Shown here: piece after piece, positions 44,279-56,000 of the stretch
Layout of the letters: every line of letters begins with the position of its first letter
Position numbering within the stretch: the first letter of the stretch is position 1
NCBI RefSeq assembly: GCF_032362555.1
Contig: NC_083510.1
Location: forward strand, 771,501-835,500
DNA: 64,000 bases
Source of the DNA: Amyelois transitella
Lineage: Eukaryota; Arthropoda; Insecta; Lepidoptera; Pyralidae
Direction: 5' to 3'
Translations under genes and position numbers: made by a program
The notes under the pieces: model-generated
Told to the model about the DNA's origin: nothing
The model's database searches: none
What the model saw: only the letters and a program-made list of their open reading frames with translations

Positions 44279-44515
44279 TTTTTTCGTCCTGGCTTTTTGC
44301 CCCAGTTACATCATCACTAAAAGAGGACCTCAAGATGCATCTTTTGACCATACTTCTAGAATTGATAAGTCAGGTTTTTACACAAAACGACACCCATCAA
44401 ACCTCCGTCATCTTTGTAGAGGAATCTCATCCATATTAGATGGACACTAAGTTTGGTTTCAAAATCAAGAATGTGCAGGTTTTCTTATGATTTTTTACTC
44501 TCACCGTTAGAGCTT
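44279..44515 (-). mobile_element. SINE-V, diverged
   Basis: CGTCCTGGCTTTTTGCCCC, AAGTCAGGTTTTTACAC and GTGCAGGTTTTCTTATG keep the order of minus-strand SINE-V. Confidence 0.5.
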
Positions 44516-45807
44516 TGATTAACAATCTTACGTATCTCGTTTTTATACACACAAAAAATCCCGCATCTTTACCGACGGCGTATGCTAAAACTACATCTTT
44601 CCAATCGCTACGATCCCTACATAATGTACTTCTTTCGCTTCATCCACACTTTCGCTCTTCATTGGGCTGCCTTAACATTATACACTACTTGGCCATTTCT
44701 ATTGTCTCAAAGTATTCAGATATCTATACTCACCACCAGAACATCTTCGTTTTGAAATGACACTCGTAATAAGAGCTTGCTCTTAGAAAATGTTTATAGT
44801 AAATTTTGCTTTACGCAACAGAATCTTTACCATGAACCATGCCGGATAATAAATAATGTGTAACTATATAAACACGAAATTATATGACACATTTCGAGGT
44901 CGACATTACTCCTATTTCAGAAATAAAACGATGGACAATTTATGAAATGATTTTTTATAAAAAGTTCCTGAACAAAAAACGTTTCATCCGGTCACTCAAA
45001 CTTGCAATAAAGCAAAAACTCTCACTTTAAGAACATCTGGACATTGATTTTAGGGTTCTACAATATTTTTGCTTTGAGTTTTAATAGAAAATATTATTAT
45101 AGATGAAGTTTGAATGAGTAAAATTTCAATCGAATAAATTTAATAAAAAAAAAATCATATCGTCATATAGCTCTAATTACGGTAGCTATAGAAAAGCAAA
45201 AATATCACAATAATTTTCAACTATTATATTAAATTATAATCATGTAATTGCCAGCATTTTTGACATTATTATGCAATTTAATATAAAAACATTTTAAATT
45301 TTTTTTAAAAGGTTGTACGGAATTCTTTCCTTGAAAAAAAAAAACTCCAACTTGACTGAATTTTTTTTAAGGTATACATAAACAAACAATACCACCTAGA
45401 GACTGGACCTTTTTTTGTTGTGAGATTTTTGCTAACACGTGCCACAAAATTTTAACCATGTTGCTTATGAAATTAAGGCATAAATTGCATTATACTAGTT
45501 TACTGGTTCTTAAGACTATTGTAAACAATGATCTGTTTGCATTTCTATTCGTTGGTACTATACATAAGCAACCATCGGTCACTGCACACAAACTTCAACT
45601 TTAAGGGGTAAAGGTCTCCGTTTAGTCGATAGTACATACAACACATTGGCAAACAGGTATTGCTTACAGCAGCTTTCCTCTAGCTTTCTGAGAACTTTCT
45701 ACTCATGCGAATACACTGTGTCTTACGACTATATTCATAGTGCAGAATGAATTGAATATTTATTTAAGTGAACTTGTTGATGTGAAAATCTTACCTAATA
45801 CAAAATA
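44516..45807. other. No gene or recognised repeat
   Basis: AT-rich with short homopolymers; no coding signal on either strand. Confidence 0.35.
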
Positions 45808-46189
45808 ATTCCTCTTTCCTGGAGGGGTAGGCAAAGACTACAACGTTCCACTTACCACGATCTCTGTATTTCAACTACATAAAACAGTTTTGTAACAACA
45901 TACACCAAATTAAAAAATCAATAAAAAGTAATTTCTAATGGATAAACATGCAAACGTATAATCATGTCCTGATCCCTTTCGGGGCAGACAGAGCCAACAG
46001 TTTTGGAAAGCTTGAGTGGCTCCGTTCATTTGTTTGGCTTAATGATAGAATTGAGATTCAATCAAAGAGTGACAGGTTGCTAGCCCATCGCCTAAAAGAA
46101 GAACCCCTAGTTAATAAGTTTAATCCCTTAGTCACCTTTTACGACATCCATGGGAAAGAGATGGAGTGAACCTATTATTTTTTGTATCT
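45808..46189 (-). mobile_element. LINE-Y tail (45808-45872) and SINE-X (45950-46189)
   Basis: CTCTTTCCTGGAGGGGTAGG is the reverse LINE-Y tail. The SINE-X runs from the tail to GGAGTGAACCTATT with the head missing. Confidence 0.62.
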
Positions 46190-46734
46190 AGTGATATCTT
46201 AGAAATTTTCATTCTAAGACGATCGTGTGAAAAAATTTCCTATATTCGCGATCCAATCGCCGGCAAAGGATTTTTCTTCAGCAAATCAAGATACCGTCGC
46301 CGGCTGGACGCTGTGATAAATAGAGGGTTCTTAATGCGGCGATCATCCGCTGAAAGTTGAGACTTAACAAAAAATATCTAATATATAATCTAGATTGAAA
46401 ATGGAAGTTCTTCGATATTTCTTAGCGAGTCCAAGCTTAGGATTTATGTCTTAATGTTACTCGTAATGGCAGTTTTAGCATTAATTATCAGCAGTTTGGA
46501 AGATTATCACCCATAACTTTATTCTACAGGTTGACTGGAAGAGATCCCGCTTAGGGATAAGCTCGTCTTTGTACTGTACTGTTTTTATTTGTAATGTACT
46601 CCTTTAGTGAACAATAAAGCATTTTCTTACTTACTTATAATTAAATATTTTTTAAGAAATGACACTGATTGACTACTATATATAGGCACAACTCAAAAAC
46701 GATGGGTCTAGATGGTGTAAAAAAACGTTTGAAT
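46190..46734. other. No gene seen
   Basis: 46210-46360 is somewhat GC-rich with a 64-codon open frame of no recognisable content. Confidence 0.3.
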
Positions 46735-46920
46735 AGATTGACAATTCTAGATATTTGTAAATTGACGTTTGGCGACAAAGCTGCAGTGTAGTCTGTTCCG
46801 CCTTCCCGCTGCCGGTACTTGTTTTTTGAACGCGGTATTAGACATATTAAGACTTAAGTTATGTTGACGTCAATAAGCTATAATTTGTAATAACCTATTT
46901 GAAAACAAATCTAGGTAAGT
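46735..46920 (+). mobile_element. W1 repeat
   Basis: AGATATTTGTAAATTGACGT to TTTGAAAACAAATCTAGG. Confidence 0.58.
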
Positions 46921-47077
46921 ATTTATGTTTGTATTACGGCATGAAGGTCCAAAAGTGCACCTAAGGATTTCTCGAAATTCCTGTAGGAACTAAAATTGAC
47001 GAGATTTCTTGTTTCACACGAGTTAAGTTGCAAGCGTTCTCTAGTTATAAGAATAAATAAAGACATACTTACTTATT

Positions 47078-47440
47078 GCCGTGTTTTTCCCGTGCCAATA
47101 GAAAAAGGAATAGGACCACTCCATCTCTTTCCAATGGATGTCGTAAAAGGCGACTCAGGGATAAGGCTTGTAAATTTGGGATTCTTCTTTTAGGCGATGG
47201 GCTAGCAACCTGTCGCTATTTGAATCTCAATACTATCTTAAAGCCAAATAGCTGAACTTGGCCTATCAGTCTTTTCAAGACTGTTGGCTCTGTCTACCCC
47301 GCAAGGGATATAGACGTGAACATATGTATGTATGTAGTATTATTTTTACTATAAAATATACTATAGTTGAGTTAGTATCTCGTAACAAAAGTCTCGAACA
47401 TACTTCGAGGCCAACTCAATCTGTGTAATCTGTCCCTCAT
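47078..47440 (+). mobile_element. SINE-X followed directly by SINE-T 3' half
   Basis: SINE-X 47078-47338 with TATG tail, then ATAGTTGAGTTAGTATCTCG to AATCTGTGTAATCTGTCCC of SINE-T. Confidence 0.7.
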
Positions 47441-47659
47441 TTTAATTAAAATAATTAATTAATTTCATAATAAAAGTGGCTTACAATTCATAATAACACT
47501 AGCACTAAAAAAACGGTAGGGTTTTTTTGTTGTAAATCTTGGATCAAAAAAGCAATTTTGATTGGACTATACATAAGACCACAGCTGCATCCGGAGGCCC
47601 TCATTATTTCCGTAACAACAAACGTCGACTCGCTTTGAAGATACCGAATAATTATGATG

Positions 47660-47897
47660 CATACATACATACATATCATCACGTCTATATCCCTTGCGGG
47701 GTAGACAGAGCCAACAGTCTAGGCTACAATCAGCTGTTAAGCTTAATGATAGAATTGATATTTAAATAGTGACAGGTTGCTAGCCCATCGCCTAAAAGAA
47801 GAATCTCAAATTAAGAAGCCTATCCCTTAGTCGCCTTTTACGACATTTCTTTTTACCATGGGTAAGATGTGGAGTTGTCCTATTCTGAAGTACTGGG
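47660..47897 (-). mobile_element. SINE-X, worn head
   Basis: CATACATACATACATATC tail, stem-loop partly deleted, head decayed to GTACTGGGAA. Confidence 0.7.
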
Positions 47898-48999
47898 AAT
47901 AAAATCAATAATACCCAATTGATTTAAATCTGTTTTAATTAGATTTTCAAAAGAGACATGTCCCATGCAACCATAGGGATCTTCTGAATGGAGACTCGAA
48001 TAATGGAAAAAGTTAATTGTTAAACCCAATATACTTCGTGTAATATTCGATCAGATCTGTGGATGTCGTAAAATGCGACAAGGCGACACGAGCATTAACA
48101 ATAAGTGCCGTATGTGATTCTTGGAACTTTAAAACTGTCCGTGTGTTTCTTTTATAGACTGGACTCTGCTTACCTCGTAAAGCATATAGACGTTATTGAA
48201 GACAAGTGCTTTACAATATTACCATCCAGTTCTATTGATTCATTTATAAATAGTTCAAGATTTTTTTATGAGTTATCCAATTTTCAAAAAAATACTTGAA
48301 TTAGATTACTCATAAAAAAACTTGTTCTATTTAGAACCTCCTCCTCCTTCGAAGTCAGTTAATGAAAAGCCAGTAAATTCTCAAAAATATAATCTATCCT
48401 CACCATACAATATATTTATAACAACCTATAAAAATTCCTCTGACAAACACCGACATAAAAAACACACATCACACAAAACCACTTGTTTCAACATGTCCTT
48501 TGAAATTAATAAATTCTAGTTGAATGTTCCAATGTGCTCAGTAAGAGTGATTTGTTAGGTATTGTTAGAAAACCAGTAAACAAAATTGGCTAAGCTAAGA
48601 TACAAATGTTTCAAAATCAAAAATCATTTCTAAAGATTTGTTAGTTTAATAGCGCTTTCGGAGTTCAGTGAAAACTTGAAGACGCCATTTTAAATCGAAT
48701 AAACCCTCATAGGTAGTCTCGAATCCCAAAATTATCAATAGTACTAAAACTATCGTAAACTTTGTAGAATGCACAATACGTGTTTCCTGATAAGATGTGA
48801 GTTAGTAATTTTAGACAAATGTTTATTTAAATATTCTGGTTAACGTAAACCATAACCTTCCTTATTGCCGTATATGTGTAATGGAGACGTGCATTATTTA
48901 CAAAACAGTTATACTGCTCATTAGTGTTACGACTAGCTTTCGATATTTCATTAAAATCACAAATAGTGGTAAAAGATAATATCGTCAAAACAACATTCA
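47898..48999. other. No gene; diverged SINE-X traces
   Basis: GGATGTCGTAAAATGCGAC (48060) and GTGCCGTATGTGATTC (48103) are SINE-X remnants. AACCTCCTCCTCCTTCGAAG (48341) resembles the AACCGACTTC-type element reversed. Confidence 0.4.
48822..48827 (-). promoter_or_regulatory. Candidate poly(A) signal AATAAA of LCA5
   Basis: AATAAA on the minus strand about 173 nt after the LCA5 stop. It is the first clear hexamer downstream. Confidence 0.4.
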
Positions 49000-50019
49000 T
49001 CATTTCTTTCCAAGTAAATCGTCTAACAGATCTTGATTGGATAAATTAGAGTCTCCGAGTAAATTCGTTCTGGATTCCGTTCTGGATCCCCTCCTGCCCG
49101 ATAAAGATCTTTTTCTTGGAACGGGTACATCCGTAAATACTTGATCTGTCAGCATTTTGAAATTATTATTCAACTCTGTCAATGCTTCCGCTGGTATCTC
49201 GCCGTTTGAATTAACGAAATCATTAATCTTATCCACAGCTTGTAACTGCTGCACCAGTTTATCACTCTCAAACTGAGACGTATTGAACTGTTTCAAATGC
49301 CTGTCTATAACTTTGCTACTCTTTTCAATGTCTTGAATTATATCTTTGCAGTATTTATCAATTGGTTTAGCTGCCAATATCTTCTCCAGGTTACTGTTTT
49401 CTCGTTTCGGTCTTACCATCTCACTTTCAATTCCTCCTACTCTTCTATCCAAGTTACTGGTTTCACGTTTAGGTTTCTTGTCATGTTCAATTTCATTATG
49501 GCTATTTATTGTGACCGTCGTAGTAGTTTCTTCCACGGTGACGTCGCCATAAAATGACACATTAGAATTCCTTCTACCTCTCGATTTTGGACGTTCCTGT
49601 ACTTCTTCTTCCTCAATTTGTTCCTCAATGGATTCTCCTAAAGACCCTCTTCTCAATGCACTGGACTTTCTGGAAGACGGCTCTTCATTATTTTTAATTT
49701 TGGTAAGAAGTTCAACTTTCATACTTTCTATTTTTTTCTGAACTTCGTCAGGTGAAGAATTTTTGAAGTCTACATCATCGAATATTGCTAAGTCGGCCAT
49801 TCCATCTTGAACGGTTTTAGCTAATTCGATCATGTTATCGTCAGATGAACTCTTTGAACTTTTTCTCTTGTGATTGGGAGTGGATCTGCTTGTAGAATTT
49901 GTCCTGCTTCGGGCGTAAGCTGAACGCGGTTCAGTTGACGAAGAAGTGTCATCATGGGATAAGGAACTGCTAATGTTGCGTGAGTTTTCACAAAGTTTCG
50001 CGAGGAAAGATTGCTCAGC
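49000..50019 (-). CDS. LCA5: LCA5 exon 7 (C-terminal)
   Basis: 1020 nt from TTTGCAG|GCTGAG to the stop at 49000, encoding 339 residues. Ser-rich at first, then acidic (EEQIEEEEVQE), with RRGS, RRNS, RKRS and RRGS sites that fit basophilic kinase consensus, and two copies of K-R-E-x-S-N-L. Confidence 0.88.
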   Translation of the reverse strand, partial: AEQSFLAKLCENSRNISSSLSHDDTSSSTEPRSAYARSRTNSTSRSTPNHKRKSSKSSSDDNMIELAKTVQDGMADLAIFDDVDFKNSSPDEVQKKIESMKVELLTKIKNNEEPSSRKSSALRRGSLGESIEEQIEEEEVQERPKSRGRRNSNVSFYGDVTVEETTTTVTINSHNEIEHDKKPKRETSNLDRRVGGIESEMVRPKRENSNLEKILAAKPIDKYCKDIIQDIEKSSKVIDRHLKQFNTSQFESDKLVQQLQAVDKINDFVNSNGEIPAEALTELNNNFKMLTDQVFTDVPVPRKRSLSGRRGSRTESRTNLLGDSNLSNQDLLDDLLGKK

Positions 50020-53000
50020 CTGCAAAATAAAAATTATATCAAATAGGTAGATAATATATGTAAGTCCCTTTTGAGATTCCATATAGTTGGTTCAGCTATT
50101 AAATTTCATTTTCTTTTTTCTCATGTAAAGAACAATGACTGTTTAAATGAGTCGGTTTTAATTTGATTTTGGAGTAAATTTTTAGCTAAAAATTAGAAGA
50201 GGTTGAATAAGGACCGTTTTGCGCTATGCAATGAATTGTTATCGTAAGCAAGTACATATTAGTAAATACATATATCATTCTGCACATACATTACGTTCAT
50301 CAGATCTTGTATTATCTGGTCCTGGTTTGGTTTTACTGACTGGGCGTGGCATGGCCGTCATTGATGATGATTTTACTGGTGATTTCACGGAACGGCTAGC
50401 GGCTGTACTCAACATCTTTTCTTTCATCTGAAATATTTTTGCTTTCTATTATTCATTCTAAGTGTCCCTCTAAATATTTCAGTCAAAAATACTAAATGTA
50501 CAGACAAAATATTTTTACTGTTTTATTACATGTATAGATAAACGTTTAAATGATTGAATTGACGAAGCGACAGAAGTAGGTACTCTCTGCCTGTCACTTC
50601 GGAAAAGAGTATTTTATGTACCATGATATATAATTATTCCAGGGAATAATGTTAATTATTCCCTGGCATAAATAATAATCATTGTAATTATTATAATTAA
50701 CCTCAATAATAGTCGACAGTTTATCAGCATTGGTGATGGCCAAGTCCAGGTCGTGCCTCGTGTCCTTGTGCTTGTTTATCTCGTTTTGTAGCTGATGTCT
50801 GAAGTTCTTCGCTTCCAACGCTATCCTTCGCTGGAGCATGCTTATCGTCTCGTTCTGCGAGTTCACCTTCAGCGTCAAATCGGAGACTTGCGCCTGGAGT
50901 TTCTCACGCTCGAGAAGGTTCCTGGAGATATTATTTATTTGTTAAATTAAATAGAAGTGTAACGTCAGCTAAGTTGGTTGGCAGTTGTTTAGTTTATGAA
51001 AAGTGCTTAAGAAAATGAGATGAAGACACCTTTTCGTCTTTCGCCACTATGCTTCGTTTACCGACATATTTTATCCGGTCTGCGACGTCTTCAGTTTTAA
51101 GGTCAACGTTAAGACAAAAAATCATACTTATTCTTTATTGAAAAGCAATGGCGATATATATTTCATTGGGCTTATAAAGATAGATCTTATTTGATTATTA
51201 CATCAAAACTTTTAGTGAAATATTTATTGCAAATACCTATATTTTACTAATTTTTATGCAAAAAAAAATATTGTCAGTACCAGAAAATGTTACAAGCTAG
51301 ATAGACAGATAAGCGGTCCAACCACCAAAAACAATTAATAAAACATTGTACGTATCGTTGATCAAAAAACAGAATATTTTACAGATAAATCTTTCACAGT
51401 CCGTAACAATTTAAATTCAAAATGCGAAAGCCAAATTCCAAACGCAAAACATCGTTACAGAGATTCTTAATCTCATCCAGGATAATGGCCCGTTTAAAGA
51501 TACCACTATTATCTGTAGTCCAGATAAAGATACAAGAACCAAACTCTAAGCGAAAGGCTTAGACGTACCCTATTAGCATTGTCTGCTGGAGGCAACTTTA
51601 CGTAGCTTTGTGTTACAAAGAAAATATTTTCCCTTTATTAGTATTATGAGTATGAAGGTTGAGGTTTCGTGTAATTTAAAAATTTTCCTGTTCATATTCT
51701 CAGAATCGTAAGAAAATAAGGTCGTCGATGTTTTTCAACTGTTCTTTGTAAATTTGCACCTGTGACTTAATCAATCCTTTAAAAGGCATTCGTGAAAGAA
51801 AAAGAAAATAAATGTAGCTAAATATAAAGATTTTTTATTTTTCTAGTTACTGTTCATCTGATTTCGATAGAAGCTTTTCCTCGCCTTTTTTATAATGCCT
51901 TCGTAGTTCATTTCAATAAGATACATTCCCATTTTACTCACCAAGGTACATGATAACGTGTTACGAACAGACAAAAGAGGAACAGAATATTTTTCTTTAG
52001 GGTACTTTCCAATTTTCGCTAAAACTTTTTCATCAACTTCATAATTGCAATTCAAATACAAATATCGTATATTCAGTATGTGTTTACAAAAGCTTGTTGT
52101 ACTGCCCCCATTTAAGGTTTCCCTGTGGTATATGAGTCAGGATCCTTCCGATTTTAAGGAAGTGTGAATGGGACTGTTGGAGTGAGAAGGCCTAGACGAC
52201 GTACCTTGATCAAATCGGGGACGTTCTAGTAAAAGGTCTGATCAAGAGTACCCGCAACCGACGAGCTTATGAATGTGGATGAAGCAAAAGAAGAGTGCAG
52301 GGATCGTGGCAAATCGAAAGATGTGGTCTCTGCCCCTTCGGGAAAGAGGCGTGATTTGTCAATCAAATTGTAATTATCTACCTGTCCTTACTCAACTCCA
52401 ACAAATGTTGGTGTTCATCCTTCAGCTGTTGCAACTGCATCTCCCTCTCTTTCAGCTTCTGTGTCACTTCTTTGTACTGATGCTTCAGCTGCTTGTACTT
52501 CGTCTGCTGCACCCTCATCTCCTCGCTATGGGAGTTCAGGACTTGAGGCAGTTCCGCGTTCGAATTCTCGTACCTGTTTGGAATTTGTATTTAAGGTCTG
52601 AAGAAATTTACCAAGCAACAACACTAGAGGTAGATTAATTTTTGGACCAAAAGTAGTAATTGAACATTGTAATGATATATATTTACTATGAAATTTTCCA
52701 AAATAAAACTTGTTTCCGACAAATAGTTATTTATATCTAATGCATTATTTTTAGAAGTTCAAAATGAAGTCATGTTTCGCTTCATAATGTATTACACAAA
52801 CATTTTGAGCATTCATTCATTAATATTATATTATTTACATTTAAAATATATATTCTGCTTAATTTGTGCGGTAAATGAGATTCAAATCGTCATAATTATA
52901 ATACTATGCAAGTCCCTAAGCAAATAGCTGTCGAAAATTTAACCCAAATTTAATATCGACTTTTAACAAAGGATTTCATTTGTCACAGAAACGCCGATAT

Positions 53001-56000
53001 ATTCAAATCAAATTCCGTTCTATTTCTGAACAAATTCGGCAGTATTTCCTTAAAAGCCTTCCGATACAACGAACAATCACGTTTAAGGAAAACGGGAGGT
53101 ACGGTCGACAAATAAATAATGTGAATATATGTATTTCATCATCGTCATTTTCCTGAAATTTTATCCCGTCACGCGTAAGAGTTAATATTACATAAACATA
53201 ATAAATCAATATCTTCTTCCTCCTAGACCCTGGATTGGGTGAGTCATGTTTTTACACGATGCGACTCCCATCTGACCTCGCAACCTGTGCAGGTAAACCT
53301 AACCCGTATTGGACCGATCATGATAAATCGCCGTAAGAGTATCAGCTAGTATTCAAACTAATGTACCAAAAGTGTTTCTATAAATAATTTTACTATTCAG
53401 GTAAAATTATACAGATTGAGTAAGCTTCGAAGTGAGTTCAAAATTAGTGTAACGAGATACTAACTCAACGAAAAACAGACAAAAAACGATATGACAATTA
53501 TTAAATGTCGTTGAAATGTCCAACAATAATAAATGCAAAAAATTTTGAATTTGATACTATGTTTTATAATATATATTTATATTGATAACCTTTGAAGACT
53601 CAGATCAAGCAGGAAAAGTTTGTTTATCATCATGCCCCGGCCGGGATTCGAACCCGAGACCAAACAAGCGCACTACCGCTACGCCACAGAATATCGTCAT
53701 TACTAAAAACTTTGAGTGCATTTACCTCTGCAGCGCAATTTCTTGTTTCTTTTGCAACGCTCTCAAAACACGGTTCTCATTGCTAAGCTCCTGAAACAAA
53801 ATATAATATTTACATTGAAAGCAACAAATGAACAGACGGCTCACATTACGTACACGAACCAAGTTCATTAATAGTTTTGAACTAACATTTGCAAACTAAT
53901 TGCTTACATACATTTCTGGATTAAATCGTACAATCCGGATTTATGATAAAGTATATTATCGAATCTTTTAAAAAAACCGTGGCCTTTTAGTTTTTTCATG
54001 ACGTTTCGTTGACTCTGGTTGCCCCGTAACTTCATAGTGATAAGGACGTAATTTCATAATGTGTAAACAAACAGTCAACTGGCATTTTAGAAAAGTGGAA
54101 ATTTGACTTTGTTCTTTTTCTCCCTCCCGGCTTTAGTCCCGGTTGCATCCTCACCACTTTGTAAAGGAGTCCGGGGTATGCCTTTGACTTATGGAAAAGT
54201 TAACTTTATTAATTTTGTCGTAATTTATTTGTCGTCTAATAACAAACCGAGGTCTCTACGGGGCGTTAAACTTTATAATTGATTCAATTTAAGCTGCAGA
54301 TTTACCGTTCCTAAGTAGCCACTTACTCCTAAACTTGTAAAGTACCTGAGCTTTAATCAAAATTGAGTGCACTTTGACGTCGTGCTTTCACTTTACGAGC
54401 TTTCATTAATTGACACCCGTCCAAGCCATGTCCAAAATATTCTTGTTTAAATTAGTTAATTACTTAAATACTGTTTTAGCAAATACGAAAGATTAAATTT
54501 AGTTATTTCAGTCTTTTACGCTTGTTGTAAGGATTCAACAAATTTTTAACTAACCATAGTCCAAGAAGTAAATATTCAAGGGTAACTCATAAATATAGAG
54601 TGATAAACCTCCATGATCATGTTAGCAGGTGACATTTTTAGCTGTGTCGCTTAGAGCCCTATATACTATATACTAGCTTACCTAGACGATTTGACGATGT
54701 AGGTAGCAACTATCATCCAACTTTAGCAACCGGAACTAGAACCACGAATTGATAGATATATTATAAATCTATTCGTGGTTCTTCTCTTCAGGATGTAATT
54801 TATGTGTAACAATGATTCTGTGGCGAAATCTATACGCCACAAGTCACAAAAATAAAAAATAGAGTCACGCGACGCTATCAGTCATAAACAGCGAAAAACC
54901 TAAATCGCGCTTGCAAAAATTTCTAGGATTGGAGCTATATATACAACCTCCGACGATGTTGTGTCGGAGGTTGTATATATCGGTTCCCCAGGCATAACAC
55001 CTAGCCTGGCGGAAGATCTTCCCTTTGATGGCGGTCGAGTTACAGTTCTAACCTGCAAATGATAGTGCGCATCCGCCAGCTGGTTCTGCAGCTGCTTGAC
55101 CCTGTGCGTTTTCGCCGACAACACCCGCTGCGTCACATACTTGTCGGGGCGGCCGTTGACCGTGTGGTTGGACATCGCCTCGCTCAACGGGTTCAGTCTC
55201 TTGCGCTTGTTGAGTAGATTCAGCCGCGAGTTGCTGCTGTAAACGCTTTCTAGCGATTCCTTTCTGGAATTATAAAAGGGTTAAGGATTGGTACATCGAT
55301 TCTGAAACTGATATATCAATCTTGTCAACAATAAAGGCAAGAACGTGAGAATAGGTTGGCAATTAACTAAGGCTCGGACCAGGTGGTGAATAACTTTATT
55401 AAACAAACGCACAAACCAACCACTAATACCTTTCCGCCTGAATGAAATACATCCGGAAACTTTGCCAATTAATAATTGAGTTGTGTAAATTGTTGCAAAT
55501 AAACCACTATTATTGACATATGTGCCGTGTGGTTTCCGGCACGGACGGAGGACCGGAGGACCACTCCATCTCTTTCCCATGGACGTCGTAAAAGGCGACT
55601 AAGGGATAGGCTTACAAACTTGGGATTCTTTTTTAGATTCTTATTCACAATTTTAATATTAAGATTATCAGCTAAATGTGACCTATCAGTCTTTCAAGAC
55701 TGCTGGCTCTGTCTATTTCGCAAGGGATATAGACGTTATTATATGTATATAGCCTTAACAAACTGTCTACTACTCCGCGGTACAAAAAAGCTGCGATATG
55801 ATAAAAGGATTAAGCCGAATCCGATCGATTTTCCGACCATTGATAACTATAATGTAGGCTGCCATGCATAACTTATAACAAAAAGCTTTCGACCTAGATT
55901 GCCTAGGTATTAGATATAATGCTATACGATGGAAAGACAACAATGGTTTTGTAGAGTAGCGCAATGCGGTGGCAGCAAGTTGAATTGACCACAATTTTCA

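Noticed and set aside
49297..49557. Plus-strand frames of 68-86 codons
   Set aside because: Antisense shadows of LCA5 exon 7.
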